A stretch of 64,000 nt of DNA, taken from an uncultured Planctomycetaceae bacterium. Its GTDB lineage: Bacteria; Planctomycetota; Planctomycetia; Planctomycetales; Planctomycetaceae. The stretch is from positions 61,406-125,405 of the forward strand of contig CALFSX010000062.1 of the NCBI GenBank assembly GCA_937916515.1, given 5' to 3'. Positions within the stretch are counted from its first letter, which is position 1. The number at the start of each line of letters is the position of its first letter. A program made the translations under genes and the position numbers. The notes beneath the pieces were generated by a model, which saw only the letters and a program-made list of their open reading frames with translations, did no database searches and was not told the origin of the DNA. Shown here piece after piece: positions 1 to 10,411 of this stretch.

Positions 1-1
1 A

Positions 2-328
2 GCGGAATGGGTGCAGTTGGCAACTTCCAGGCAGGTGTCGAATGGCAGTGATCCGTCACGAGACTGGGATCAGGGTTACGGCTTTCAGTTCTGGCGCTGT
101 CGGCATGGCGCATTTCGAGGCGACGGTAAAGACGGTCAGTTTTGTATCGTGCTGCCGGAACAGGATGCTGTGATTGCAATTACGGCGAATACTCGAGACA
201 TGCAGGGCGAGCTTAACGTTGTCTGGGATAAGTTATTGCCCGCGTTTCACGGTGAAGCACTGCCGGAAAATCCGGCGGAAGTGGAGCGATTGAACGCGTT
301 GATTAGTGGCTTGAAAGCAACTCGGTAG
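2..328 (+). CDS. Serine hydrolase (beta-lactamase family) C-terminal fragment, truncated by window edge
   Basis: Frame is open to the window start (AEWVQLATSRQ...); C-terminal pattern DAVIAITANTRDMQGELNVVWDKLLPAF typical of class C beta-lactamase-like hydrolases. Confidence 0.6.
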   Translation, partial: AEWVQLATSRQVSNGSDPSRDWDQGYGFQFWRCRHGAFRGDGKDGQFCIVLPEQDAVIAITANTRDMQGELNVVWDKLLPAFHGEALPENPAEVERLNALISGLKATR

Positions 329-384
329 GTTAAACGTTTCAGGTTAACAGCCAGCTCGACCAGGCTGCTGGTGCTGGCTGTTAA

Positions 385-1551
385 CTATTCTTCTGGCGGC
401 TTACGTAACGTCATCACGTATTCCACGATATCGATCAGTTCAGTCACTGTCAGCTGCTTTTGGAGATCCTGCGGCATCATTGAGATTTTCTGTTTTTCGA
501 ATTCCTCAACGTTTTGCCTGCTGAATTTCTTGTCAAGGCCTTCCTGAGTACGCAGTGTAATTGCGTCGTCGGTTTCGCTGACCAGCAGGCCGACCACGAC
601 CAGGCCGTTGTCGGTAACTAACGCATAACTTTCATAGTTGTGGCTGATCGCAGCGCTGGGGTCAAGAATTGATACATAGACCGCTTCCCGCGAAAGCTTG
701 CTGCCGATTTCTGACAGGTCGGGGCCAACCTCTTTGCCTTCACCCTTCACTTTGTGACAGTTGATGCACATGTTGGTTTTGCGAAAAGCGATGGCTCCGG
801 CAACTGGATCTCCCCTGCGTTGAATAAGTTCGGCGATCGGTGGCAGGGGCTGCGCGTCAGCTGTGGCAGGAAGCTGAAGGTGCTTTGCTGCCTCTGCTTT
901 GATGGCGGGATCACTTGATGATAACAGTACATTCGCAGCCGCAAACTTCAGATCATCCGCAAGCTTTCCTGACACAACAAGCGTAAGAACGCTTTTTTGA
1001 CCATTCACACTGCGACTTAATGCGCTAACAGCTGCGGTTCGCACGGCCAGTGGTGACTTGGTAGACGCAACCACTGGCAATAAGATCGCTTCCGTTCGCT
1101 CTGCAGCAACATGGCCGATCAGGGTGACCGCGGCCACGGATGTTTTTTCATCACCCGATTTGATGGCGGCTTCCAGTGTTGATCCCGCATTCATTAAAAA
1201 CAAAAGCTCGGCACCGCGGACTCCGCTGGTTTCCGTTGAATGTTGAAGACTGAATCTGGCAAGGTCTTCTGTGATCTCCTGTGGTTTGAAGCGTTCAATT
1301 AACGTGAAGTACTGATCACTGCCGGGATCTGCTTTCAGATATCGCAGGACGGCCTCTTTTGCCCTGGTTGACGATTCAAGATCAAAGCTCTTCAGTCGCA
1401 GAACTGTTTCAACGACAAGTTTGTCTTTGGGGTTTACTTGTGGCGCAGGCTCATCTGCAAATATGAGCGGTCGTACCGACAAGATGATGGCCAAAGTTGC
1501 CAGGGTTTTCGTCGACATTGGTGTTTTTGCTGTGGGGGAGAAACGGTTCAT
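385..1551 (-). CDS. Secreted c-type cytochrome / planctomycete heme-binding domain protein with HEAT-like repeats
   Basis: 388 aa; N-terminal signal-like segment; CINCH heme motif followed by GEGKEVGPDLSEIG. Confidence 0.75.
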   Translation of the reverse strand: MNRFSPTAKTPMSTKTLATLAIILSVRPLIFADEPAPQVNPKDKLVVETVLRLKSFDLESSTRAKEAVLRYLKADPGSDQYFTLIERFKPQEITEDLARFSLQHSTETSGVRGAELLFLMNAGSTLEAAIKSGDEKTSVAAVTLIGHVAAERTEAILLPVVASTKSPLAVRTAAVSALSRSVNGQKSVLTLVVSGKLADDLKFAAANVLLSSSDPAIKAEAAKHLQLPATADAQPLPPIAELIQRRGDPVAGAIAFRKTNMCINCHKVKGEGKEVGPDLSEIGSKLSREAVYVSILDPSAAISHNYESYALVTDNGLVVVGLLVSETDDAITLRTQEGLDKKFSRQNVEEFEKQKISMMPQDLQKQLTVTELIDIVEYVMTLRKPPEE

Positions 1552-1560
1552 TGCAGCTTC

Positions 1561-1610
1561 ATAAAAGAAAAACCTTCCGCCTGCGTGGATATTCCTGCAG
1601 GCGGAAGGCT
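1561..1610 (-). terminator. Rho-independent terminator downstream of the 1331-aa protein
   Basis: 12-bp perfect stem CCTTCCGCCTGC (1573-1584) / GCAGGCGGAAGG (1597-1608), followed on the minus strand by TTTTTCTTTT. Confidence 0.85.
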
Positions 1611-1638
1611 GTGGTTGAACGCCATGGCAGGCGTTTGT

Positions 1639-4600
1639 TTATAGTCCCAACAGACTGTTGAGTGCAGCATCCTTTTTGGCGCCTTCATGAAAATCGAATG
1701 CTCGCATGAAGTGGTCGTGCTGTGCTTCCGGAGTTTTTGGATCCTGAAGGATCTTTACCAGAAAATCGGCAGCGTCGCCTGCGCGACTTCGCCAAATGAT
1801 GTCCTGTCCAGCGGCAGTGTTCCAATTGGTGCCAACCAATTGTTTCCATGCAGCAAAGCACGCGTCTTCGTTTCCGCCAGCTCCAATGCCCAGTGCTTCA
1901 AGATACCAGCGGTCTTTGCCGTCGTGTTGGATTGCCAGTTGAGCCCAAAGTTGTGGGGCATCCGAAGACTTGCTGTGACGAAGTGCGACGGCAAGTTCGC
2001 GTCGAACCTGAGCGGATTTATCGTGCACCAGTGGAGTGACAAATTCAGTGATGTTCAGGTTTAGCTGGCGAGCAAGGCGAATGCCCACGATGCGAATGTT
2101 CGCATCGTCGTCTGCAATCGCTTGTGCGACCGTCTTGTTGCCACGTCCAGGGATTTTACCAAGCAGCCATAGTGCTCGAGCTTTGTAAATTGGATTGTCA
2201 GAAGACGCCAGTTTCTGCAGTTTGGCTTCAGCTTGTTCGCCCATGTTGTGCAGTGACTGCCACGCAAGGTAACGAGTTGCATAGTTGGGGTTCTTGAGAG
2301 CTTCAATGGCTCCCGCAGTTGTGGAAAAGTCGAACCGGGGAACGTCATACTTTCCGCTGTGTGCGTTGGGTGTGATGCGGAACAAGCGTCCTCGATCAAG
2401 ATCTCCCATTCCATGTCCCCCGACTCCTGGGTCGTACCAGTCTGCGATGATTAACGAACCGTCAGGTGCAACCTTGACATCTGATGGTCTGAACCACTTA
2501 TCTTGACTGCCAGTCAGGATGTTGCGGATCTCAGCCTTATAGCCAGCTTTGTCGTTGCTTGTTATGTAAGCTCGGCAGACGTTCGGGCCTGCATCGCAGT
2601 GCAGAATGTGTCCGCGAAACATGGGCAGCAGGTCACCTTCGTAGATTGTGATTCCAGTTGGCGACCCGGCACCGGTTTGAAGCAGGTTCGGTACGACTCC
2701 TGGATCATTAAGGTGCCAGTGTTTTTCGGGAACGTTGTTGCTCATTCCCGTGCGAGCTTCCTTCCAGCCCGCTCCTGTTTTTTCGTCTTTGTAGCCGTAG
2801 TTGCCAAATTCCATGACATAGTTGATGCGCACGCCTTTGTTGCCGTCGTCATCGTTGTCTGATTGCCAGATAGATCCGAATGAATCGACGGTCACCATCC
2901 AGTTGTTACGGAAATTCCATCCCAACGTTTCAAATTCCGTGCCATCCAGGTTGCAGCGGAAGACCATGCCTTCCTGGTACGGCTTGCGGTCGGCCGTTAC
3001 CCGGTTGCCAGCGGTGTCAACGATCAGGTTTCCGTTTTTGTCTTTGATTTCGTGACCGGAATTTCCAAAGTTGAAATACAACTTACCGTCCGGGCCGAAT
3101 GTGACTGCGTGAATGCCATGGTCGTGTTGCGAACCGGCAATGCCGCTGAATAGTGTCTCCTGCTGGTCGGCTTTGTCGTCGCCGTCTGAGTCCGTGAAGA
3201 TCTGCACTTTGTCGCCGGCAGAAACGATGGCTTTGTTGCCCAATACGCAGATTCCGTGAGGTGAATCGATATCTGTGCCCTGATAGAAAACGGTTTCTTT
3301 GTCCGCTTGTCCGTCACCGTTGGTGTCTTCCAAAATCAGAATGCGATCGCCTTCAGGCCGTTTGCCTTTGTGCTTTCGATAGTTCACGATTTCGCAGACC
3401 CATACACGACCACGGTGGTCGATGTCGATATTTGAAGGGCTTAACAATTGTGGTTCTGCGGCGAACAGACTGGCTGCAAGGTCTTCGCCGACTTCCAGGC
3501 CGTCAAGGGCTGCCGAGGCTTCTCGAGAAGCACCGTCGGTGTTCTGAATGGGAGGTTCTGAGTTGTAAACCAGAAACTGAACACTTGCGGCAGCGCCACA
3601 ATTACCTTGATCTGTGCCACCATTATCGAGCCCGCCGCGTGCCTGAAAACGCGTAAACCCTGCAGGTACGTCGAAGGCGACAACGGAATTGGCGTGAGTG
3701 CCTAAACCGTAAGCGACGTCTTTGCCATCAACCTTCAGTGGGCCTCCACCAGCGTTTTTGTTGACCTTTACGTCTCCAAAGCCAGCTGTCGCAGATTTCC
3801 ACTCTTGATCAGTCAGCTTTAACTCGCCATTTGGACCAATAAGTCTTGGCTCCGCCCAGTCCGCCCAGTCGCAACTGTATCCATCGCCCGCGTCTCCAAC
3901 GACCAAAAATAACTGCTTCGCCCCGCTAATATCGATGTCGATATCAACGGAATGCCCAGCCGTTTTTGATGTGATCGTTTTGCTGGTAAACAGTGGTTTT
4001 ACGCTGTTGCCTTTGCCTGGTTTCGCAGCGGGGACGCTGAGTTTGATTTTACGTCCCGTTTTTTTTTGAGCGTTTGCGGTTGGTTTTGGTTCGTCCTGAT
4101 TTTCTTCAAGCTCTTCCCGACTTGGGCTTCTGGTTGTTACGCCGTCCGCAGGTACTTCACCGTGAGCCGTCCAGACGATGGCGTTCAAGACAACTTTGCG
4201 AAAGTTTTCATCGGCCCAGTTCCAGTGGAAGTGTCCACCCGTGAATCCAAAGCCTCGACCGTTGCCATCTCGCTCTGCGGCCCACGCAACGTGTTGAATT
4301 TCTCCATTTTCGATCGCTTTGCGAACGGCAGGATTACCACTATGGGGACCATCCGGTCGACTCATCGTTTCTTTAGGCGGATGAGCTGACAGGATTGGTG
4401 TGACGCCCTGCATTTCCGGGCGAAATCGCATATGATAATACCATTCATCATTGATCGTAAAAGGTTTGACTCCATTTGTGATCGGATGCTTGGGGAACTT
4501 GTCAAAGGTTCCATCCCAGTGCGGGTTGACCGACCAGTCCGCTTCGAAATATCCACCCATCCAGTTCAGAAAGGCGTCGCCCGTTTTTCCGACGGGTGTT

Positions 4601-5634
4601 TCTACAGCATAGTGGATACACACAAGGCCCACGCCTTTTTTCATAAGTGTATCGAATTCGTCGATGTGCGGATTCAGCAGGTGTCGTCCGCCACCATCGC
4701 AGTACACAACAACAGTGTCGGCTCCTTCCAAAGCGGCAAGTCCTTCTGCGGGCCATCCATGTTTAATGACTTTGGTTTCGTAGTCTGGAAAGACTTCCGC
4801 CAGTGAATCAGCCAGTTGCAGGCAACCGGCGTAGTGTTCGTGAGACCAATAGCCGTGGCTTGGCTGCCCCGAAATGAAAACAACCTTCTTCTTTTCTGAT
4901 GATGTGTTGCTTGCAGTAGCTTTGGATGCCAGTTTCTTAATACGGATGTTGCGAAACTGAACTTTCATTGGCGGACCGGCGTGTAGTTGCAGTGCCAGAA
5001 TTCCCGATGGGCGTCGGTCCTGTTTATCGTTGTCGGTGCATTCAATTGTGGTGACTCCGTTGATTTTGTGGACGAAGTTGTAGCCGTCAGCGGTGATGGA
5101 ATACTGGTTCCAGTCTTCGTTTTTGATCTTCGACTGAATTTCTGCTGAATCGCCGACTGCTCCAATCACTTTGGCTTCGAATTTTCCATCGTTGCGGACA
5201 AGTTCTGTCTTTTGTCCTCGGTTCGCCAAGATGCCTCGAAAGCGTTCGCCGTACAGGATTCCCGAATAGGTCTTGCCTGCTTCGAAGTCGGCCTGATAGC
5301 CGCCGACGACCCACTTTTGGTTTTCGGGATCAGGCTCAAAGCTGCGATATTGAACTCCAGAGTTGCCGCCGACAATTTTGTATTCAAACTGAAGTTCGAA
5401 ATTGTCGACTTCACCGCCACGCCAGATGATAAAGGTGTTGCCTTTGGTAGGATTTTCTGCCGTGGTGGTTCCAGTAATGGCGCCGTCTTCAACGCTCCAG
5501 AATTCAGGATTGCCGTCCCAGCCGTCCAGCGACTTACCGTCGAACAGGGACACAAAGCCGTCATCCTGAGCAGCTACCATTGAGCACGGGCTCAGAAAAA
5601 TTGAAAGAAGGCAGCAGTAACTTAGCAGTCGCAT
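1639..5634 (-). CDS. Multidomain secreted protein: DUF1080 (3-keto-disaccharide hydrolase-like) + ThuA-like + NPCBM-like + PVC-type membrane-bound dehydrogenase + HEAT repeats
   Basis: 1331 aa; FVSLFDGKSLDGWDG (DUF1080); VFISGQPSHGYWSHEHYAG (ThuA-like); AYGLGTHANSVVAFDVPAGFTRFQARGGLD (NPCBM-like); propeller repeats with DADGDGQADKE-type motifs. Confidence 0.8.
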   Translation of the reverse strand: MRLLSYCCLLSIFLSPCSMVAAQDDGFVSLFDGKSLDGWDGNPEFWSVEDGAITGTTTAENPTKGNTFIIWRGGEVDNFELQFEYKIVGGNSGVQYRSFEPDPENQKWVVGGYQADFEAGKTYSGILYGERFRGILANRGQKTELVRNDGKFEAKVIGAVGDSAEIQSKIKNEDWNQYSITADGYNFVHKINGVTTIECTDNDKQDRRPSGILALQLHAGPPMKVQFRNIRIKKLASKATASNTSSEKKKVVFISGQPSHGYWSHEHYAGCLQLADSLAEVFPDYETKVIKHGWPAEGLAALEGADTVVVYCDGGGRHLLNPHIDEFDTLMKKGVGLVCIHYAVETPVGKTGDAFLNWMGGYFEADWSVNPHWDGTFDKFPKHPITNGVKPFTINDEWYYHMRFRPEMQGVTPILSAHPPKETMSRPDGPHSGNPAVRKAIENGEIQHVAWAAERDGNGRGFGFTGGHFHWNWADENFRKVVLNAIVWTAHGEVPADGVTTRSPSREELEENQDEPKPTANAQKKTGRKIKLSVPAAKPGKGNSVKPLFTSKTITSKTAGHSVDIDIDISGAKQLFLVVGDAGDGYSCDWADWAEPRLIGPNGELKLTDQEWKSATAGFGDVKVNKNAGGGPLKVDGKDVAYGLGTHANSVVAFDVPAGFTRFQARGGLDNGGTDQGNCGAAASVQFLVYNSEPPIQNTDGASREASAALDGLEVGEDLAASLFAAEPQLLSPSNIDIDHRGRVWVCEIVNYRKHKGKRPEGDRILILEDTNGDGQADKETVFYQGTDIDSPHGICVLGNKAIVSAGDKVQIFTDSDGDDKADQQETLFSGIAGSQHDHGIHAVTFGPDGKLYFNFGNSGHEIKDKNGNLIVDTAGNRVTADRKPYQEGMVFRCNLDGTEFETLGWNFRNNWMVTVDSFGSIWQSDNDDDGNKGVRINYVMEFGNYGYKDEKTGAGWKEARTGMSNNVPEKHWHLNDPGVVPNLLQTGAGSPTGITIYEGDLLPMFRGHILHCDAGPNVCRAYITSNDKAGYKAEIRNILTGSQDKWFRPSDVKVAPDGSLIIADWYDPGVGGHGMGDLDRGRLFRITPNAHSGKYDVPRFDFSTTAGAIEALKNPNYATRYLAWQSLHNMGEQAEAKLQKLASSDNPIYKARALWLLGKIPGRGNKTVAQAIADDDANIRIVGIRLARQLNLNITEFVTPLVHDKSAQVRRELAVALRHSKSSDAPQLWAQLAIQHDGKDRWYLEALGIGAGGNEDACFAAWKQLVGTNWNTAAGQDIIWRSRAGDAADFLVKILQDPKTPEAQHDHFMRAFDFHEGAKKDAALNSLLGL

Positions 5635-5769
5635 ATTTTGGCCTTAGAAAGTGGGCGGGTACATTAAGCAGCGTTTGAATGCGGCATCACATGGCGTTGT
5701 GACAGGTGACGCCAGTCAGGCAGTTGCTGCGAGCGGTTTTGCAAATGGTGAGTCTGGCTCGTTTATTAT

Positions 5770-7209
5770 TCAAACAAACTGAGAGTATGGTAAACAATTG
5801 GATGTTTGTTTGGAACAAACTACCGATTGTGGTTTATGCACATTTACGATCAAAATGGCCGTCGTCTGCCGTAGTGCAAATTGCAGCGGAACACCGCTTG
5901 GGCCGTCGTGAATTGTTGCTGTTGTTGGGGCGGGTTGCAGTTTTGCGTAGACCTTTTGTGCCAGCATATACATCAGCACACAGGATACGAAAAAACCGAC
6001 TATCGCCATGACAATAATGGCCGTTGGTACTTTACGCGGCCCTGTCAGTTCCGGGCGTGTGCCAAGATAAATCAGGGTTCCTGCCAATGCCGGAAGTCCG
6101 ATTACGGTGCATGCTTGTGCTAGAGTTATCATTGGCACAACACTGGCCTCGTTTCGCAAAGCTGCCACAGCGACCAGCATGCCAATCACCAGGGCCACCA
6201 CCGTCAAGTGGACGGGCCATTTGTCCTGCAATCTGGCACCCTTTCCCAGCGAATCGGACATCACTGTTCCGCCGATGAGTGCATTGACGAGGAATGAACT
6301 AAGAGCACCCGCCAGAATGCCACTGCAGAAGATAACTTTTGCCGTTGCTCCAAACGACGGTTCCAATTGCCTGGCGACGTCGCCTACGGAGGCCAACGTG
6401 ACCGGTTGGGGATTTCCATAGAACACTCGCCACGATGTCAGTAATACGATGGATGTGACAATTCCCAGCAAAGTAATACTGAAGATCGAATCGACAACTC
6501 CCGAGCGGACATCTTCAAGCCCCCAGCCTTTTTCCTTCACAAGATAAGCCTGATAGAACGCTCCACCAACGGAAAACGTCGTGCCAATCATGCCCAGCAA
6601 CGGAATCCAATCCAAAGATCCCGTTGGCGGTACCGGAGTAAACGACTGTGGCTTAATCATCACCACCGCAAAGTTCACCAGAAAAGCGGCAGTCATCAGC
6701 CCCATCAGCAGTTTCATAAACCCTTCGACTGAACGATACAGATCTCTGACCAGATAAAGAGACGCGATAATCAGCAGGTTGGCTATTGCCAGTGTTGCGG
6801 CGCGAAGTTCAAAGCTAAACGGTTCGCTGCCAAAGAGCGGTTCAATGCCACCGATTAACGCGATGTTGTTTGATGATTGAAACAGGGCCACTAACGTGAA
6901 CAGCGTTAATCCCACGAATACAGTAAATGGGCGCCCCACGCGACTGGAGAGTTCGTCACACAGACTTTTCTCGTAAACAGCTCCCAACCGCGCGGAAAGT
7001 GCAACCATGGCGATCATTAAGACCGCGGCAACGATAACTACTGGAAAACCAAGTAGTCCAAATGACGCTCCAACTTTTGAACTGGTCAGAATCGATCCTG
7101 GCCCCAGAACAACCGCCGCGACGATGATGGCAGGCCCAATGCTCTTGAATAGACTTTTCCGCTGTCGACGGTGTTCCATCGGCTGGCTGGTGGGATTCTG
7201 GTGCGGCAT
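5770..7209 (-). CDS. Nramp family divalent metal ion transporter
   Basis: 479 aa; GPGSILTSSKVGASFG near N-terminus and about 11 hydrophobic segments. Confidence 0.75.
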   Translation of the reverse strand: MPHQNPTSQPMEHRRQRKSLFKSIGPAIIVAAVVLGPGSILTSSKVGASFGLLGFPVVIVAAVLMIAMVALSARLGAVYEKSLCDELSSRVGRPFTVFVGLTLFTLVALFQSSNNIALIGGIEPLFGSEPFSFELRAATLAIANLLIIASLYLVRDLYRSVEGFMKLLMGLMTAAFLVNFAVVMIKPQSFTPVPPTGSLDWIPLLGMIGTTFSVGGAFYQAYLVKEKGWGLEDVRSGVVDSIFSITLLGIVTSIVLLTSWRVFYGNPQPVTLASVGDVARQLEPSFGATAKVIFCSGILAGALSSFLVNALIGGTVMSDSLGKGARLQDKWPVHLTVVALVIGMLVAVAALRNEASVVPMITLAQACTVIGLPALAGTLIYLGTRPELTGPRKVPTAIIVMAIVGFFVSCVLMYMLAQKVYAKLQPAPTTATIHDGPSGVPLQFALRQTTAILIVNVHKPQSVVCSKQTSNCLPYSQFV

Positions 7210-7438
7210 GTTATTTTCAGTGGGAGGAGGTTGGTGGGCCTATATCAAACCGTGACACTCGTTCAGATGCAAACGTGTGCTGAACTTAGCCAAACGTCTG
7301 GATGCACTGATCAGTTTGAAGCTGAGACCTCGAATCTTGTTGAAATAACGCAGTAACGGGATCTCCTGGAATACCAAATCTACGTGCTGGCGAAGTCGTC
7401 TGTTCTAAATGTTCACTGAATTCAGGCAGTTCGCAGAC

Positions 7439-8698
7439 CTACAGTTTCTTTTTTCGAACAAGATAGTCGATTGCTTTTTGTTCAAATTCCGGCTTCTTGA
7501 GTCCCACTTGTTTGGCTTCGCTGATGGCCTGATCGGATGCCATTCGCGATTGCAGAACTCGGTGAACCAACCAAACAGCGGCGACGCGATTGCCGGAGGA
7601 ACAGTGCATCAGCGTTCCCTGCCCTGAAGGGCTTGCTTTTAATGCCGCCGCTGCATCAGCGAAAGCCTTGTCTGTTAGTTCGCCAGCATCTTTGAATGGT
7701 ATCTGCACAAACGTTAGCCCGAGCGACTCAGCCAGTTGCTTTTCATCCCAATCCAGTTCTTCCGGTTTTCGCAGGCTGATAATTGTTTTGATGCCAAGTT
7801 CCGGCAGTAGCCGGATGTCATCCATCGCTGGCTGAGCGGCAAGCCAGATATCGCCAGCTCGAAAGGTATTGGTTGTTGAACCGATACTTGCTGGTTCCAG
7901 CTTTGCATTCATGTCGAACACGCCCGCCTGTTTCCAACCGCCCTGCGGCACGACTTTTTCGGCGGTCTCTGGAATGGTGATGTCTTTTGTTTGAATGATC
8001 GGTAGATTATCTGGAAGCCGCTTGAGCTTGAAGTTGCGGTAACGAATTTCCATCTTGGGACCGACGTGTACTTGTACTCCAATGACTCCTGACAAAGATC
8101 GCTTCTGTTCATCAAGATCAATCAGGTCGGCGGTGGGCACGTCGTCGATCCAGTGTCGATGATGATTTCCTTCCACTAAAACTCGATACTGATGCCATTC
8201 GCCAGCCGCAAAATTCTGCACGCGCATTTGTTCCACAACCCATGGTTGGCCCTGCGGATCGATGATAACCTTTTCGCCGGTATGCGACAGAATTCGGCGT
8301 CCTCGTTCTTCGTACAGCATCCCGTTGTACTTGTCGTTGTTTGAAACGACATCGCACTGATAGCCCGTGACGACAAACGGGCCAAGGTCTGGCCGTTCTT
8401 TGCTGCGATACTGCAGTCCACTGTTTCCGCCGGCTGAAATCCAGACTTCAGCTCGCAGTTCGAAGTTTTTCACCGGCTTAATGTCTGCGACGATAAAACG
8501 ATTGGCTCTTAAAGTGCCATCCGCATGGCCGATCAGTGTTTTGTCTTTGACTGTCCACGATTCCAGGTCGCCTCGCCATCCGTCCAGCGAATCAGCTTGA
8601 ATCAACGAGGTAAAGCCGTCTTCCTGTGCCATTGCGGATGCAGTGAGTTGTGGCAGAGCAAGCAGAATGGCAGCCAGGGCGGTGATTGATGGTTTCAT
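7439..8698 (-). CDS. DUF1080 domain fused to a protein tyrosine phosphatase-like (DUF442-like) domain
   Basis: N-terminal DUF1080 pattern (GFTSLIQADSLDGWRGD); C-terminal HCSSGNR matches the CX5R PTP loop. Confidence 0.75.
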   Translation of the reverse strand: MKPSITALAAILLALPQLTASAMAQEDGFTSLIQADSLDGWRGDLESWTVKDKTLIGHADGTLRANRFIVADIKPVKNFELRAEVWISAGGNSGLQYRSKERPDLGPFVVTGYQCDVVSNNDKYNGMLYEERGRRILSHTGEKVIIDPQGQPWVVEQMRVQNFAAGEWHQYRVLVEGNHHRHWIDDVPTADLIDLDEQKRSLSGVIGVQVHVGPKMEIRYRNFKLKRLPDNLPIIQTKDITIPETAEKVVPQGGWKQAGVFDMNAKLEPASIGSTTNTFRAGDIWLAAQPAMDDIRLLPELGIKTIISLRKPEELDWDEKQLAESLGLTFVQIPFKDAGELTDKAFADAAAALKASPSGQGTLMHCSSGNRVAAVWLVHRVLQSRMASDQAISEAKQVGLKKPEFEQKAIDYLVRKKKL

Positions 8699-8855
8699 GC
8701 TGTTTCTTTATGAAGGCGGGGAATACGCAGCTTGCTGATGCTGCCGGAGGGGATTGAAAAATGATGTCGTGTTGCGAGTACGGGGTCCGTCAGCAGATGG
8801 TCAGAACGGGAGTTTATGACTTCCGTTCTGATAGGTTAACTTGATTGGGGACGAA

Positions 8856-9581
8856 TTAAAGCGGCTCAAGGCCGACTCGATCGCAATATTTCAACAGACC
8901 GCAGTTCGTGCAGTTTGGTCTTCGGGCAACGCACGTTTTTCGACCGTGATAAATAATGCGGTGTGAGTATTCAATCCATTCTTTTTGCGGAAGTATCTCC
9001 ATCAGGTTGCGTTCAATGATTTCCGGATTTTGTGAAGCCGTTAAACCGAGTAAGTTGGAAATCCGCCGCACATGTGTGTCCACGACGACTCCTGATGGAA
9101 TTCCAAACCAGGTTCCCAGGACTACGCTGGCTGTCTTGCGTCCTACTCCAGCCAGTGTGGTGAGCTGGTCAATGTTTAGAGGGATTTCTCCGTCGAATTC
9201 ATCGACGAGCTTTGCCGCCATCGCTCGAATGTTTTTCGCTTTAGCTCGGAAGAAGCCGAGCGGGTGCACAATTTTTTCAACGTCGGCCTGTGATGAATTT
9301 TTTAAGGCCAGTGCATCGGGATAACGTCGAAACAGCTCAGGCGTGGCCATATTGACTCGTTCGTCTGTACATTGAGCAGACAGAATTGTGGCCACCAGCA
9401 ATTGAAACGCCGATTCATGGTGTAGAGCGCATTCAGCAACGGGAAACAGTTTTTTCAGAGTGCGGATGACCGACCGTGACTTGGCACGCCGTTCCTGCAA
9501 GGACGCTTGTTCCTCGGCTGACCTGGTTGCAGCTGATTCGGATGCAATCGCCTTTTTGGCGGACTTCTTTTTGTTGGCCAT
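8856..9581 (-). CDS. nth: Endonuclease III
   Basis: LLVATILSAQCTDERVN, LAGVGRKTASVVLG (HhH), VVDTHVRRISN, and C-x6-C-x2-C-x5-C iron-sulfur loop (CVARRPNCTNCGLLKYC). Confidence 0.95.
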   Translation of the reverse strand: MANKKKSAKKAIASESAATRSAEEQASLQERRAKSRSVIRTLKKLFPVAECALHHESAFQLLVATILSAQCTDERVNMATPELFRRYPDALALKNSSQADVEKIVHPLGFFRAKAKNIRAMAAKLVDEFDGEIPLNIDQLTTLAGVGRKTASVVLGTWFGIPSGVVVDTHVRRISNLLGLTASQNPEIIERNLMEILPQKEWIEYSHRIIYHGRKTCVARRPNCTNCGLLKYCDRVGLEPL

Positions 9582-9830
9582 GCTTTGGTCTCCAGAAGAA
9601 TCGCCAGCTTCGACAGAAGCAGTCCAGCTGCTAGACTTCTTATGATCGATCAGACGTTCTTGACGTATATGTTCGAGTAAAAGTTGGAAGGGCGCCGGGC
9701 AGTCGCTCTGTAAAAGTGTCAGGTGCCGTCGTCAGCGTGGCGTTGCTTGCGAGTTCGATCGTTCGATCTTCTTTTGCTGAGCTTGGTTTAGCCTGTGTTT
9801 TATCCGATCTCATGAATCCTGGTAGCTTCG

Positions 9831-10232
9831 ATGGCAGTGAACTTCAATTCCGCAGATTCTCGAATCAGTGAAGGTGTTTGGCTGTTCAATGAAGGTGAGT
9901 TCTTTGCCTGCCATGATGTGTTCGAAGATCTTTGGTCGGAACTTGTGGGCCCGGAGAAGCCGTTCTTTCAAGGGCTGATTCATGCGGCCGTGTGTTTGTA
10001 TCACTTTGAAGGTTCCAACTTGTCGGGAGCCCGCAGGATGTACTCCAGCTTTAGAGCCTATGTCGCAGATTTTGCTCCCGAGTTTTGTGGAATTGATGTG
10101 GCAAGGTTGCAGCAGGATATGGAATTCTGCTTCGAAGAGTTGCTGGCAGTTTCAAGTGGCTACCCTCATGGACTTTTCCTGAGGCTCGACCGTATCCCGC
10201 ACATCCACTATGTTGCTTTGCCCGGGAAGTGA
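9831..10232 (+). CDS. DUF309 domain protein
   Basis: FNEGEFFACHDVFEDLWSEL...FFQGLIHAAVCLYHFEGSNLSGARRM. Confidence 0.75.
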   Translation: MAVNFNSADSRISEGVWLFNEGEFFACHDVFEDLWSELVGPEKPFFQGLIHAAVCLYHFEGSNLSGARRMYSSFRAYVADFAPEFCGIDVARLQQDMEFCFEELLAVSSGYPHGLFLRLDRIPHIHYVALPGK

Positions 10233-10411
10233 ATCTGGCGCGATGAGACTTTCTTTGCCTGTGAATGATTGATTTCAAGACTTGATAAGTCGTGGAAGTA
10301 CGTAGACAGAGCTTAATTTTACAGCGATTTTCGGCGGACGATTCACGACTATTCATGGAATCTGGCATTGTCTAAAATTTGCGGTTCTGAATTGGCAGGA
10401 ACGGCAAAAGT

